Assembly: GCA_036937835.1 (NCBI GenBank)
Contig: CM072878.1
Coordinates: 1,308,501-1,372,500, forward strand
Direction: 5' to 3'
DNA: 64,000 bases
DNA from: Pampus argenteus
Taxonomy: Eukaryota; Chordata; Actinopteri; Scombriformes; Stromateidae
The stretch's first letter is position 1. The number at the start of each line of letters is the position of its first letter. Positions 24,955-37,698 of the stretch are shown piece after piece. Both the position numbers and the translations under genes were made by a program. Below the pieces are notes generated by a model. The model was not told where the DNA came from. It saw only the letters and a program-made list of their open reading frames with translations, and made no database searches.

Positions 24955-27900
24955 TATACAATGTTTATTTATATAAAAAATCACAAGTTTTACTTTTATT
25001 AGCCTGGTCACCCCTTTAACATGTCCCATTCTAACAATAAGAAAGCTGTTAAGTTATTGTAATGTGCTCTTTTCATGTCTTGACTTCATCCTGGCCTTCG
25101 TTGCTGTTAGTTACATATTATATAAGAGTTAAATGAGAGTTCAGGGAATGCTGACACTTATATTAGCAAAGATAAACAGTCGTCACAGATAGATTTGACC
25201 CACCACTTTAAAGGGTCAGATCACCCAAAATTACATTAATTTATTCAATATGCTACACATGTTCACTATACAGTAGGAGAAGACAGAAATGCTTCTTCTC
25301 ACTACTCTTCTATTGTCTGACTTTGCCTGCAGCAGCATCTACACTATTATAATTGACTTTAGCTGACTTTCTAATCCACTTCCAGTGTGAGTGTGTCCCC
25401 TGTTGTTGAGTGTCTGCTTTTCTGCTGCGAGTGTGTTCATTTCTAATTAGTACTGTGTCATGTTAAATAGGATAGAACATAATTCAGTGTTAAAGCCTCT
25501 ACGTAACCGTGTCATAATTATATTATCCTTTGTGTGTTTTGTCAGTATACTTTTGAGCCAAATGATATTTCTATAACATCCTATAATATTTAGAGAGCGT
25601 GCAGGCTGCTGTGTTGCACAGGGTGATGCATTAGAGGCCTACAGGAGTTGTGATTTCTGTTCACGTTTAAGACTAAACGTGCAAAAGATATGAAGATGTT
25701 GGCTGCTGAGCCTAAAACTAATAGCATCAGTGAAAATTAATTAAAAGCAGTGTAGCGTGATGTGAGTGTGCGTGTAGATCATTTACAACTCATGTCTGGC
25801 TGACATCTTCACTCAGGGCGGGGAGCATGGGGGACGTTAACTGTGTTGTGGCTTGTGTTGTTCTGTAGTTGTGGAATCACAGAGCGTTTTCTAGACTGTG
25901 CACATGGCGGTTACACTCATTTCCTTTTATTATGAACGTTTTGTACAACCAGTCACACAAATCTTTGAATCATAAATTGGGTACAGCTTTGCAGAAGGCT
26001 CATCACAGCCTCATGTGCACCTGTTTTGTGACAGAGCTGCAGGTGACACTTTAGCCACACATGTTCATTTGTATTAGAAACTAATGAGAATAATTAATTA
26101 TAACTGACACATTTCACAGAGGTTTCTGTGGTTATTTTGCATTGTAATGTCTGTTCATCAAATAAAGTGACTAAATATCGTGGAAGTCTGTGCCAAAACT
26201 CACAGTACACTTAAACCAAACTCACACAAATCACAAATGTGCCACCAAAGGCTTTACAACAGCATACAACACCCTCTGTCCTCAGACCCCTGAGAGCAAA
26301 CACTACACAGTTATAACTCTGTAAATATACATTTATAAATGTAATATATATTAATTCTCATTCAAAATTATGTTGTGCTTTTTAGTACTTAAGTGATTGT
26401 AGGTTTGATATTTAATTCCCTCCACAGAGGAACAGGAGAAACTGAATCTACCACCAGATAGCAGCAAATCACCATCACTGCCTCTGCTCTCCTTTTCCAT
26501 CCTAGAATTACTCCACAGGCAGATGGACTATCCACATAACTGACATGAAACTGACCAGCTGGCTGTACTGACAAACTGTGATAGAGGCACCAGGTTGGGT
26601 GTGGCGGGTTTATGGAGGGGTTATGCTTACTGAAATGAAATACATGTCCTAGTTTGATGACTAAGTTTAATAGGCATGGACCAACTAATTGAAACTATGG
26701 GGGCGGTTTTCATTATCTGTCACAGCGAGGAAGAAATTGTCGCCTGCCGTGACCTGCATTTATCAACCTCTGGATACATCAGCATATTTTTCTCAAATGT
26801 GTTTGGTTTTACCAAACCAAACACATTTTCTACAGTCAAGGCAAAGAAAATTGTAATATCGTGGTGTAACACATGAAAAATCTGCAGTAAGAGAAAGAAA
26901 TACAGTTCCCTTATGATATGATGAATTTTTAATGCTTGAAAACTATGAAATCTGGTCTAAAATACATCTGCTGCAGAAATATTTCATCTCCAACTCTACA
27001 TGGAAATAAAACATGTTGTCTGTTAGTGCATTAATGTATTGTTTAGATGCAGGAAGTCTTTGGCTCTTTTATTCTTGTGTAAATGTTGCAGCCTTTTATT
27101 GAAGCACCCTCATTTTGGCTAAATAGTTTGTTATCAGACATAAATGTGTATGATTCATGTTCTATACAGTTATTATCTTTAACAGTTGCACAGTGTATAT
27201 TTAAGTTTTGTTAAAATCAGACCAACTGTTTCTGAAATATTGCATTTTATTTTAGCCTTTTAGTCAACGTGTTATTAACATCTCCTGGGTTTGCTATAGG
27301 AGGAGATATGGGATGGAAGGTGTGCTGGAAGATGTATGGAGCTGATTGAATGAGTACTGCTCTGATTTAACACTGCACTCACTGTTGCTCTCACAATGTT
27401 TGGATCATTGTTTGCAACCTAGATATTGTCTTTTCTATTCCATGCATTTCTCTTACTTGTTAAAACCTGACTCCTACATTAACCACAATGCAACTTGACT
27501 CAATTTGTTTCACTGTACAGATTTGGGTGTGTTATGCTAGTAGCTACTAATGTACAGCTGGAGCTGCAAGGCTTAAGCAGGGATGAGCAGCGGCTTACAG
27601 AAATCTGGTAACTTTTCTAACAGATCCATTTTCAAACTTTTAGTCTTCAGTCCCAACTGATGCAGTGTGACTCAAGCAACACCACACAGAAAACTTATCA
27701 GATTTCCCTCTGGAGCTGCAAAAGGATTTTTCACATATGCAGTAGTACTCCCTGACGACTGGAAACATACTGATGCATAAAAACCAGTTAAAAAATTCAG
27801 CTCCACATTGATAAGGAAGAAAGCAGTAGGATGTATTGAATTTCCTCACTCTCTATTAGCCTTGCTGCACCTGCCGTTCAAAGCCTAAAAAGACCAATCT

Positions 27901-29740
27901 TTCATAAAGATAATGTGTGTTGGCTGACAGTAAGGAACAGTGGCCTGATGATATACAGACCACATAACTATGTGTACAGTGGTAGAATTATGTTCTAAAA
28001 ATAACCTGCGATAGGTGAAATCCCTGAAGTAGATGTTACTATAGATGCTGTAAAACCCCTCACTACACTTTATACAACTTTCTCAGACAGGCATGAACAT
28101 GTTCACAGACTCTTGTTTCAGGACGCAGCCAATCAGGACCCAGAACACAAGGCGCTGTAAAAAACAAACAAACAAAAAAACAAACTGTGAGGCTGTTTAT
28201 TGTACAATATCAATGATGTAGAAAATGAGCTTCATTTTGTTTTCTGTTGTCCGTCTTATGGGGAACTACAAAGAGATTTGTTTAGTAAGAGGAAACAGAT
28301 TTAGTCAAAATGGATGATCCATGAATAAAAACTGAGTTGGCTCTTCACATGATTAAATTAGTTACTTGGAAAAAGACGTCAAGATTAACAAAAAGGCTGA
28401 AAGCAACACAGAAGCACCTTAAAATGCAACAAACCTATGGCCACTCAATCAGTCATTATGGCCTCAACCACTGCTGCTCTCCCCAACTCCAGTACAATTG
28501 TTGTGGTATTTTGGTAAGTTTAATGTTACTTGATTATGATACCTGACCTGTTAGCACATTTTAGCAAAAGTAGCTAACTTCAGCCCACGCGTGCGGCACT
28601 CAGTGTTCCCAGTAAGATAGTGTTAGCTTGGGTCTGAGGTAATGGGCGTGTTTCCGGAGCGTGAAAGGCAACACCACATACTCTTTATTTGACAGAAAAG
28701 ATGGTGCCGATCATAAACTGCAACTCTGGGCTTCAAACTGGCTCCAAAGCAAACCAACGGGTGACATCACATCTCTCTACGTCCATCTTTGCAGGCTTTG
28801 TGTTATCAATATTATAAAAGTTCCATCCAGTAAAACTCGGGAAAGATCAGGTACACTACAAAACCATCCACCACCACATGTCCTCACACTACTACCTCTT
28901 GCATTGCCATTAGTACATTGAAAGCAGAAATGCTCAATATGAATGTCATTTCTAGGAACAGTGGACTACATATTCACTCTACTATCTTGTATTATACCTT
29001 TTTAAAGGAAAAAGGATATGAGGGATCATCTAGACAGAAGTTTCCGTATCATTAATAATGTCAGAAAGTCACCGTGTCTAAGTCACAGTTATTCTCTCTG
29101 GCCAAAGAATTTCCACAGAAATACATTAAAAACTAGGAGAGCACTCCAAGGGCTACCTTGACATTTTATTCTGCTCTTTGTCTTCAGCAGACATCTGTCA
29201 TACGGCATACCAATCTAAAAGGGCTCTTTTGGCTAATTATAATGTCAATAGAGAAAATACATTCCAAATTTGGACAGATGTCTAGTAAAGAGGAATAACA
29301 GACAAAACCCAAAATGTCACCAAGCAGCTTTCATTTTCTTTCTCTTCTCATGTACTAATTAGCTTAATTGGGATTTTAACTGCCTCTTATAGTCTCTGTT
29401 CCTGAAATGTGGTTGGTTCAATACTTTTTCTTTCATGCTAGTATGAACAATTTGTGTAATGTCTGCATTTCTTTTCCCTCTCACTTCAACCATTTAACCA
29501 ACAGTTACCCATAACACCCTTGTCTGCAGAGGTTGGCAGAGACATTTAAGTAAACCTCGGAGACGCTTTATCCCAGCTTCAGGTGTTCAGTCTTTAAATA
29601 ACAGGGTCGAAGTGGTACTGACAGCTGAGCCATTTGCTGCTGAAGAACGGTTGATAGTTCCAAAACAAGCTTGGAAGTGGACTTTAAATTGAGATTTTCT
29701 TCTCACATTTAGTGGAAATGTAGATAGTAAATGTAAACCT
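24955..29740. other. Intergenic stretch without recognised genes
   Basis: AT-rich DNA. No exon pair with conserved protein was found. It holds a short L2 3' UTR fragment (26218-26292), a 15-bp perfect hairpin (26795-26828), and at 25208 a TTTAAAGGGTCAGATCACCC phrase resembling the start of a fish MITE whose other end I could not find. Single open frames here are below 90 codons and look random. Confidence 0.5.
26218..26292 (-). repeat. L2-type 3' UTR fragment
   Basis: ATCACAAATGTGCC, GGCTTTACAA and ACACCCTCTGTCCTCAGACC match, with changes, the corresponding stretch of the left arm at about 15898-15970. It is a decayed fragment in the same orientation as that arm. Confidence 0.6.
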
Positions 29741-29741
29741 T

Positions 29742-30682
29742 TATAGACCAATTATACCAATTATATTTATCGATCAAGCCTGATGAAACCAATCACTTGA
29801 CTAGACTTCAAGCATGCATTAAGGACATAAAAAATTGGATGACCCACAATTTTCTGATGCTAAATTCAGATAAAACTGAAGTTCTCGTAATAGGACCCAA
29901 ACACCTTAGAAACTATCATTCCAGAGATTTAGCCTTAGATGGGATCACCCTGGCCTCCAGCTCCACCGTAAAAAATCTTTGTATTTGATCAAGACTTGTC
30001 CTTTAATGACTATATAAAACAACTTTCGAGGACTGCATTCTTCCACTTACGTAACATTGCCAAAATCAGACACATCATTTCTCAAGCAGATGCAGAAAAA
30101 CTAGTCCATGCATTTGTTACTTCTAGGCTGGACTATTGTAACTCTTTGCTATCAGGCTGCTCTAATAAGTCTCTTAAGAGTTTGCAGCTGATTCAGAACG
30201 CTGCTGCACGTGTTCTGACAGGAACCAAGATCAGAGATCACATCTCTCCCATTTTGGCTTCCTTGCACTGGCTACCCGTTAAATCTAGAATAGAATTTAA
30301 AATTCTTCTACTAACTTACAAAGCTCTTCATGGTCAGGCACCATCATATCTAAAAGAGCTCATAGTACCTTACCACCCCACTAGAACATTGCGCTCCCAG
30401 GATGCTGGGTTACTTGTGGTTCCTATAGTGTCTAAAAGTAGATTGGGAGTCAGAGCTTTCAGCTATCAAGCTCCTCTTCTGTGGAATAAACTACCACTCT
30501 GTGTTCGGGAGGCAGACACGGTCAACACCTTTAAGAGTAGACTTAAGACTTTCCTTTTTGATAAAGCTTATAATTAGGGCTGGCTCAGGTCATCCCTTAG
30601 TTATGCTCCCATAGAACTAGACTGCTGGGGGACTCACACACATATATAAATAAAATTTGATTTGATTTGATTTGATTTGATG
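29742..30682 (+). mobile_element. 5'-truncated L2-type LINE: C-terminal reverse transcriptase end and tail
   Basis: Begins at about the residue after the expected YADD motif (SIKPDETNHLTRLQACIKDI), then MLNSDKTEVLVIGPK. The frame shifts near 29985 and continues as SFNDYIKQLSRTAFFHLRNI. Further on are SRLDYCNSLLSGC, LIQNAAARVLTGT, SLHWLPVKSRIEFKILLLTY and a stop at 30575. The element ends in an (TTTGA)n tail at about 30655-30682, the usual L2-type 3' terminus. One frameshift makes it non-functional. The 5' truncation is typical of target-primed insertion. It is on the same strand as, and complementary in content to, the LINE at 14-15.9 kb. Confidence 0.9.
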
Positions 30683-31720
30683 TTCTTATCTAGATTGTCA
30701 CACAATGAATGCAACAGCAAAGCGTTCCTCAGAACCAGTCTGGCAACAGGTACGAGATGAAGAACATTTTATTTGATGTAGAACTTAACGGCAGAAGTAA
30801 CGGCAACGTACAAAAGAAAGTAAAGGGATAGATAGATGAAAGGAATACACGTGAGTACATGGAGAGAATCAAGCTTCAAGAAACAATTCACACGAGTCTC
30901 AACTTTCTACACTACTGAATTAGCAAACTTTGAATTCTGAAATAAAACTTTAGGGACACTTATGTGCTTCAATGGCCACAACCACGCAACAGTCAGTCAT
31001 CGGGGCCACAGCCAGACCATTTCTTTGAAATATTAACATTGTATTGATGCAGTAATATTTTTCACAAGCATTATTAAATGGAACACTTTTTAATAAAACA
31101 CATATTTATTTAGTGTAGTCTCTAGTGAGTCTAAAAGACAGGAATGAGCCGAAGAAAACATCAACCATATGTAAGTATCCAACTGCAAAATGTTAAACAT
31201 TCATACATAAACATACAGAGTACATGATCTCAGTGCTGCTGACAACATTACATACACACAGTTTTAAGGATAAGAATAAGATTTGTCAGCGCTGTGATTG
31301 TGCATACGAGACTGCTCAGACTGTATGTCGGGGCAGACAGGTGATCACCTGTTTGTTCATGAGTACGTAGCCTTGTAGTCCCTTTTTCAAAGTCTTCGTG
31401 TGATGTGAATATGCAGACACACTGCTGTCGGACATTGTTGAATAATTCACATTCAATGTCCTTCCGCTGCACAGTGTTTTTTCTTCTCTCATCAAAGGTG
31501 GTTGGAGAAAATGTGCTCTCTTCCTGCTGTTTCTGTCCGTCTCACAGTAGCTCAGTGGGATTCAGAGTGGCAGCACATAGTGTGCACTACTTTTCTGACC
31601 TTTGCTACATCAATAATCTTCTATCCTTTCCTAAATTCTACAGATAAGGAGGGATACCTAATTTCTTTCTGTCTCTGGCCACACTTTATGGTAAAAGGAG
31701 GAAGATCTATATACTGTATA
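30683..31720. other. Intergenic stretch, nothing recognised
   Basis: AT-rich sequence with no convincing coding exon, tandem repeat or transposon end. Confidence 0.5.
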
Positions 31721-31722
31721 TA

Positions 31723-32770
31723 CACTACCATTCAGAAGTTTGGGGTCACCCAGACAATGTGTTTTCCATGAACATGAATTTTCCATGAATTTATTCACCA
31801 CCATGAGTTATAAAATGAATAGAAAACATAGTCATCCTAGCTTTGGCATCCTAGCTGTTAATTTGTTGAGGTAATCTGGAGAAATTTCACCCCACGCCAC
31901 TAGAAGCCCCGCCCACCAGTTGGAGTGGCTGGATGGGCACTTCCTGTGTACCATACGGTCAAGCTGCTCCCACAACAGCTCAGTGGGGTTTAGATCTGGA
32001 GCCTGCTTCTACTCTAAATAGTTCTCCTCCATTTGGAGGTGTGCTTTGGGTCATTGTTTTGTTGTAGGATGAAACTGGCTCCAATCAATCACTGTCCACA
32101 GGGTTCGGCACGGCGCTTCAAAATGCAGCGATAGCCTTCCTTATTAAAAATCCCTTTTACCCTAATCAAATCTCCCACCTTACAGCACCAAAGCAACCCC
32201 GGACCATCTCGTTACCCCACCGTGCTTGACAGATGGCGTCTGGCTCTTCCAGCATCTTTTCAGTTGTTCTTCCGTGTGATCCAAACACCTCAAACTTCGA
32301 TGCGTCCGTCCATAACACTTTTTTTCACTCTTCCTCTGTCCAATGTCTGTGTTCTTCTTCCCATATTCATCTTTTTCTTTTATTGGCCAGTCTTAGATAT
32401 GGCTTTTTCTTTGCCACTCTGCCCTGAAGGCCAGCATCCCGGAGTCGCCTCTTCACTGTAGATGTTGACACTGGCGTTTTGCGGGTACTATTTAATGAAG
32501 CTGCCAGTTGAGGACCTGTGAGGCGTCTATTTCTCAGACTCTAATGTACTTATCTTCTTGCTCAGTTGTGCATCGGGACCTCCCTCTTCTCTTTCTCCTC
32601 TGGTTAGAGCCTGTTTGTGCTGTTCTCTGAAGGCGGTACACACCCTTGTAGGAAATCTTCAGTTTCTTGGCAGTTTCTCGTATGGAATAGCTTTATTTCT
32701 AAGAACAAGAATAGACTGTCGAGTTTCACATGTAAGTTCTTTTTTTCAGGCCATTTTGAGTGTTTAATGC
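31723..32770 (-). mobile_element. Tc1/mariner fragment, second family, heavily mutated
   Basis: Starts at a TA (31721-31722) followed by CACTACCATTCAGAAGTTTG and GGGTCACCCAGACAAT, the terminus of a widespread fish Tc1 family. Read on the minus strand in several frames it keeps transposase phrases such as SKFEVFGSHGRTTEKMLEE, KGIFNKEGYRCILKR and NNDPKHTSKW, broken by stops and frameshifts. The left end in element terms (near 32770) is degraded and no matching inverted terminus was found, so the copy is truncated there. It differs in terminus and protein from the Tc1 copy at 23.7 kb. Confidence 0.8.
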
Positions 32771-32784
32771 TCCCCATGTTTAGT

Positions 32785-32930
32785 GTTTATTGTTGCTGTG
32801 CTAACACGCTAAACCTAAATGTTGAACATGGTCAACATATTCATTATTGTTAGCATGCTAATGTAGGCGTTTAGCTAAAGCGCTGATGTGTCTGAGCTAG
32901 CATAGCTGTAGACTCTTATTACGAGTTTAA
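32785..32930. repeat. Fish interspersed repeat fragment (GTTAGCATGCTAA type)
   Basis: Sequence with GCTGTGCTAACACGCTAAA, TTGTTAGCATGCTAATGT and CATAGCTGTAGACTC resembles a dispersed repeat seen in many fish genomes. No termini or duplication were identified, so family and limits are approximate. Confidence 0.4.
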
Positions 32931-33738
32931 ATGCACTGATGGATAAGAAGAGATTCAGTCACTAAAATGTGGCTAACAACACCAAAATACTGCTCAGAAG
33001 AAGAGACGCCACAATCTCAAGGCTGAAAGCCTCATGCACTGTCCTTCCCAATAGATCCTTTTTGTGATAAAAGAGTATGCTCTGTCTCTTCCTCATGGCT
33101 ACATTTTCTCAAGTGGGCTTTGAATAATGTCCTCCCACTCCTCCACAGTCTGCACATTTGGAGTAGTAAGGAGAATGAGAGAAATAATCTAGCAATGCAT
33201 TAAAATATCTGTCTATCACCAGTTTATGTATACGTGATCCACAATTTGAATTCACTGTAGTCTGTGAGTCAGAGTGCAAGTGTCAGTCAATCATAAAATG
33301 AATCAACAAATAGATTTTTATAAAGTGCGAGGCTAGTACTGGGGTATGTGTGACCTGCCACCACAGCAATGGTGCAGTGGCGTCGTGGACATATCCAGTA
33401 GACAGCGCTGGGTGTTGTAATGAGAACAATGTTGAGCCTGCAGAGAGTTTGGTGGTAACGAAGCGTCATCCACCCTCTGTTCCTGTCTCTTTCACTGAAG
33501 AGGAGCTTATGAAACAACAAGACTTCTTTTTTCCTTCTCCTTCATTTGTGTTTCTGGGAGAAAACGGTGCAGGCACATTTTGAATTAGCAGGGATTTTCC
33601 AATTCCTCACTTGGCGCAATCAATGATGTAAAGTTGCAGCCATTCCTCCGGCTTTCATATTTCTGAGAATGGCTATAGATGACTTTAGCTTTGTCTCTGT
33701 TCTACCCTTCAAATAACAAAGTTAGCATACGTCTAGAG

Positions 33739-35484
33739 CAGTGGTTCCCAACCTTTATTTTCAGGGACCCATATTTTTACCATTGTAAGCTTTGGTGACA
33801 AATCATGTTACCAACTCCACTGTTTTTTTATCTCGTTTTCATATGACTGTGAACACAACTTAGGCCAGGCAACCTAGCTTTTAATGTGAGCTCTGACACT
33901 GTATTTCCTAAACCAGTGATTCGATGTCTGGCGTGACTTTGGTAACAGCCAAACGAAAGTTGCTGTGCACATCCAGTCTGTTGCGTGCCTTTGTTTTGAT
34001 GGTGACCAAAGCGCTGAAAGCCGTCTCGGACAGGTACGTTGTGGCGAATGGCAAGATGTATCAGCAAGATATGCAGTCTTGATTAGAAACTCGTCTGTCA
34101 TTTCATCTGCTAATTTCTGGTTGTGGTCGGCCAAGAATTCACGAATTTGGTCTGTCAGTTCCATAAATCGCGTCAGCACTTTCCCCCGGGAAAGCCAGCG
34201 AACTTCAGTGTGAAGTAGGAGTGTCTGGTGCGTCTCATCCTCACACAGATGTGCAAACATTCTTCTGTTGACCGGGCGAGCTTTTATACAGTACACTATT
34301 TTGACCACAGTCTTTAATGTTTCATGCAGGTCTTTGCAGAGATGTTTGCCTGCCAATGCATGTCTGTGAATCATGCAGTAAAACACTAAGCAGTGCGGGG
34401 CCTTCTCTTTCAAACGGCTGTTGAAGCCCTTATTTTTCCCCATCATTGAAGCGGCTCCATCAGTGCAGCATGCAACTATGTTTTTGTAGGGAACGTTGTG
34501 GCTTGTGAGGTATGTGTCAACTGCACTGAATATATCTTCCCCTCTTGTGGTAGATTTCAGATTGACAGATATAAGGATGTCTTGTTTTACCGCAGTCTCC
34601 TCGATGTATTGAACGTAAACGATGAGGATTGCTTCCTCGGACACGGTGGTTGTTTCATCCAGCTGGATGGAAAATTGACCGGTCTTCAGTTTTTCGATGA
34701 GTGTCTTCTCAACGTTTCCTGCCATTCTGTCAATTCTGTCTTTAACCGTGTTGTTGGACAGTGGAATAGTCTTTATTTTGTTAGCCACCTGCGGTCCACA
34801 CATTCTCTCGACCATTTTAATGCACGCAGGTTTAATCAGTGTCTCGCCAATGGTGTGTGGATTTTTGTCTTTGCCGATTAGGAGAGAACATTCAAGAGAT
34901 GCAATCGTTGCCTGCTTGTGGTCGCTGCCAGCCCTTAACAAGCTGTCTTTAATTTTCTGTGGCCTGTTGGCAACAAGGAGCTCCTTTTTTCTCAGAAAAA
35001 ACTCTGGTCTGGTGTCGTTTTAGCTTGCAGGGCTTCAAACTTTCGTTTGCCAGTTTGTCACGGCAAAAAATACATTCAGCTCGAACTTTATCCATTGCTT
35101 CTACAAACCCAAACTCTATAAAACTTTCTTGGTATCCTCTCTTTCTTTTTTTGACACATTCCTCCGCAGTCTCTCCAACCTGCGGCGTAGCCATCTTTCC
35201 CCTTAGATCAGTAAGTTGCTAGGCTACGGCGACTGCATGAGAGGCAGTGACGTGATATGCGAAAAATAATTTTAGTCACTTTAGTTAGGCTACTTTAAAC
35301 AGAATAAATGTTTAATGTTGTACTTCAATGTTGTTGCTTTTTCACATATTAATGAAATGCTTTGTCATTTATTTATTATGGTTATTAAAAATTAAACCCC
35401 TCAAAATCAGGAGGGCTTCGCGACCCCCCGTGGATCTTTGGCGACCCCATAATGCGATCCACGGCCGTAGGTTGGGAACCACTG
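33739..35484 (-). mobile_element. hAT-family DNA transposon with intact ends and target duplication
   Basis: Perfect 15-bp terminal inverted repeats, CAGTGGTTCCCAACC at 33739-33753 and its complement at 35470-35484. Both are flanked by the same octamer GTCTAGAG (33731-33738 and 35485-35492), the 8-bp duplication made by hAT elements. The 1746-base element encodes a damaged transposase on the minus strand. Because the duplication is perfect, the insertion is probably fairly recent. Confidence 0.95.
33874..35194 (-). pseudogene. hAT transposase of the ZBED5/FAM200-like kind, frameshifted and shortened
   Basis: The minus strand begins at 35194 (MATPQVGETAEECVKKRKRG) with a BED-type zinc finger (ECIFCRDKLANESLKPCKLK followed by RH). 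Near 34985-35010 the frame shifts by one base and continues as RPEFFLRKKELL, LLRAGSDHKQATIASLEC and so on. Transposase landmarks follow: SIQLDETTTVSE, VACCTDGAASMMGKNKGF, FYCMIHRHALAGK and LLHTEVRWLSRGKVLTRF. The usual distal half, including the C-terminal dimerisation region, is missing. About 440 residues are recoverable against more than 550 in typical members. It is a transposon gene, not a host gene. Confidence 0.88.
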
Positions 35485-35492
35485 GTCTAGAG

Positions 35493-36310
35493 TCACAAGC
35501 AAATCTCAGCATGAAACTCGCCCGCTTAAATCATCATCATACAAAAGATGAACAACTGGTTCTTTTTATAAAAAATCCAAAAGTACAAGAGTGTGTACAT
35601 AAACATTTCGGGTATGTTTTTTCTCTACAGCATGTAGCCGTGCACCATGCTAAAATCACAGACTAAACATGATTCCTCAGACACAAAGTGGATATAATGT
35701 AAACTGGTGGTCATAGTATAATTGCATTATCCAGGAGATTCAATAATATCGAGGAGATCTTTTATATATGAAACGGGAACACAGAATGGAGATAAACATT
35801 TCCAGAACTAGCAGCCACTCTGACTTCACAACTCTTTAGTTTTCTTATTGTCAACAAATCCCACAAAAAGACCAAAATCAAAACATGTTTTAGTCTGTCT
35901 CATTTTGCATCTGTTACACATGTGTTTATGTGTACACAGCAGAGTGCAACACTATACTAAAAAATATTGGAAACTCAAAAGCAAAGCCTCTTCCCAAAAT
36001 CATGACCCAGTTTTTCCAGATAATCCACAGACCTTGTTGTGAGCAGTTTCATGTAGGAACTATTTTCTTTCTAATGAACATATTCCTGCCAACCATTTCA
36101 CCAACAGACGGTAGCAGTAACGGTAAGAATAAAAATTAATATGTATTTGTGATTTTAGGGTAATTCTGGTGTTCAAATAACATTTAAAACATGCCTGGCC
36201 AAGCAGTTGGCTCAGTATTACAGCGGCTGCTTCCGTTTTAGCACACAGCACTTAGTCCTCAGCAACACACCCACCATACAGCAAGTGTGAAGTCGACTGA
36301 ACATCGAAGG
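35493..36310. other. Intergenic stretch, nothing recognised
   Basis: AT-rich DNA between the hAT element and a tetranucleotide satellite. No credible exon. Confidence 0.5.
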
Positions 36311-37096
36311 ACAGACAGACAGGCAGGCAGGCAGACAGACAGACAGGCAGGCAGGCAGACAGACAGACAGACAGGCAGGCAGGCAGACAGGCAGGCAGGC
36401 AGGCAGACAGACAGACAGACAGACAGACAGGCAGGCAGGCAGGCAGACAGACAGGCAGGCAGACAGACACACAGACAGACAGACAGGCAGGCAGGCAGGC
36501 AGACAGGCAGGCAGACAGGCAGACAGACAGACAGGCAGACAGATAGACAGACAGACAGGCAGGCAGACAGACAGGCAGGCAGGCAGACAGACAGGCAGGC
36601 AGACAGACAGACAGACAGACATACAGGCAGACAGGCAGGCAGACAGACAGACAGGCAGGCAGGCAGGCAGGCAGACAGACAGACAGACAGACAGGCAAAC
36701 AGACAGGCAGGCAGACAGACAGACAGGCAGGCAGACAGGCAGACAGACAGACAGACAGGCAGGCAGACAGACACACAGACAGGCAGACAGACAGGCAGGC
36801 AGACAGACAGACAGACAGGCAAACAGACAGGCAGACAGACAGGCAGACAGACAGGCAGGCAGGCAGACAGACAGACAGACACACAGACAGGCAGACAGAC
36901 AGACAGGCAGGCAGGCAGACAGACAGGCAGACAGACAGACAGACACACAGGCAGGCAGACAGACAGACACACAGACAGGCAGACAGACAGACAGACAGGC
37001 AGGCAGGCAGACAGACAGGCAGGCAGGCAGGCAGGCAGACAGACAGACAGACAGGCAGGCAGGCAGACAGGCAGATAGACAGACAGACAGACAGAC
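36311..37096. repeat. Very long (CAGG/CAGA)n tetranucleotide array
   Basis: Roughly 785 bases of four-base units alternating CAGG and CAGA, with a few CACA, CATA and CAAA variants. Short strings of the two unit types recur in similar order, hinting at higher-order duplication. All frames on both strands stay open for hundreds of codons purely because of the period; these are not genes. Confidence 0.98.
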
Positions 37097-37099
37097 ATA

Positions 37100-37665
37100 G
37101 TTAGATAGACTCTGGCCTGGTTGAGGCTACAATCCAAAGTCAAAATAAATAAAAAACAAACAAAACAACTAATTTTGATCAAACTTCAAGGGAATATAAT
37201 CTTGCTGTCTGGCTCGAGACGTGCATCATTCATGATGGATTCAATGTTCACAGTTAAATAATTAAATAGACCCTGCGATGAAAACAAGCAGTTGGCAACC
37301 AAAGCAGATCACTTTCTTACCGCTTGAACTGACGGCCTGGTTTTTCTGACGTGAAGAGACACCTGTTAACCTACAGTGCACAATATTCAGGTGTGCTGAT
37401 GTTACTACTACTAGTAAAGTTAAGTTGCTAGGATACAATGACAGGTTGGAGCGAGATGGTGGAGTGTGTGTGTGTGACAGAATCAGATGGTACCGCTGCT
37501 GAATGTTTATCAGACATCTTGGAAAGAGAGAGAAAAGAGAGACAAAAAAAAGACAACAAATACGAAGAGAAAGAAATCTGTAAGGGAAGAAAAGAGAGAG
37601 AGAGAGAGAGCAAGGAAGGAAGATCCTGACAGAGGAAAGGGAGGATAGGTGAGAGAGGAGAGAAA

Positions 37666-37698
<33 letters not shown>

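Noticed and set aside
25208..25300. TTTAAAGGGTCAGATCACCC, possible start of a TTAA-type MITE
   Set aside because: No matching inverted terminus found downstream.
33000..33700. Possible exon near 33350-33583 (77-codon frame)
   Set aside because: No conserved motif or matching splice partner; left as unexplained intergenic sequence.
34498..34881. 127-codon plus-strand frame over the hAT element
   Set aside because: Antisense shadow of the transposase, which is on the minus strand with clear motifs.
36218..37182. Long reading frames (210-307 codons) on both strands, rich in Cys/Leu/Ser or Gln/Arg/Asp
   Set aside because: They are the tetranucleotide array read in its frames; no start context, splice sites or family similarity.
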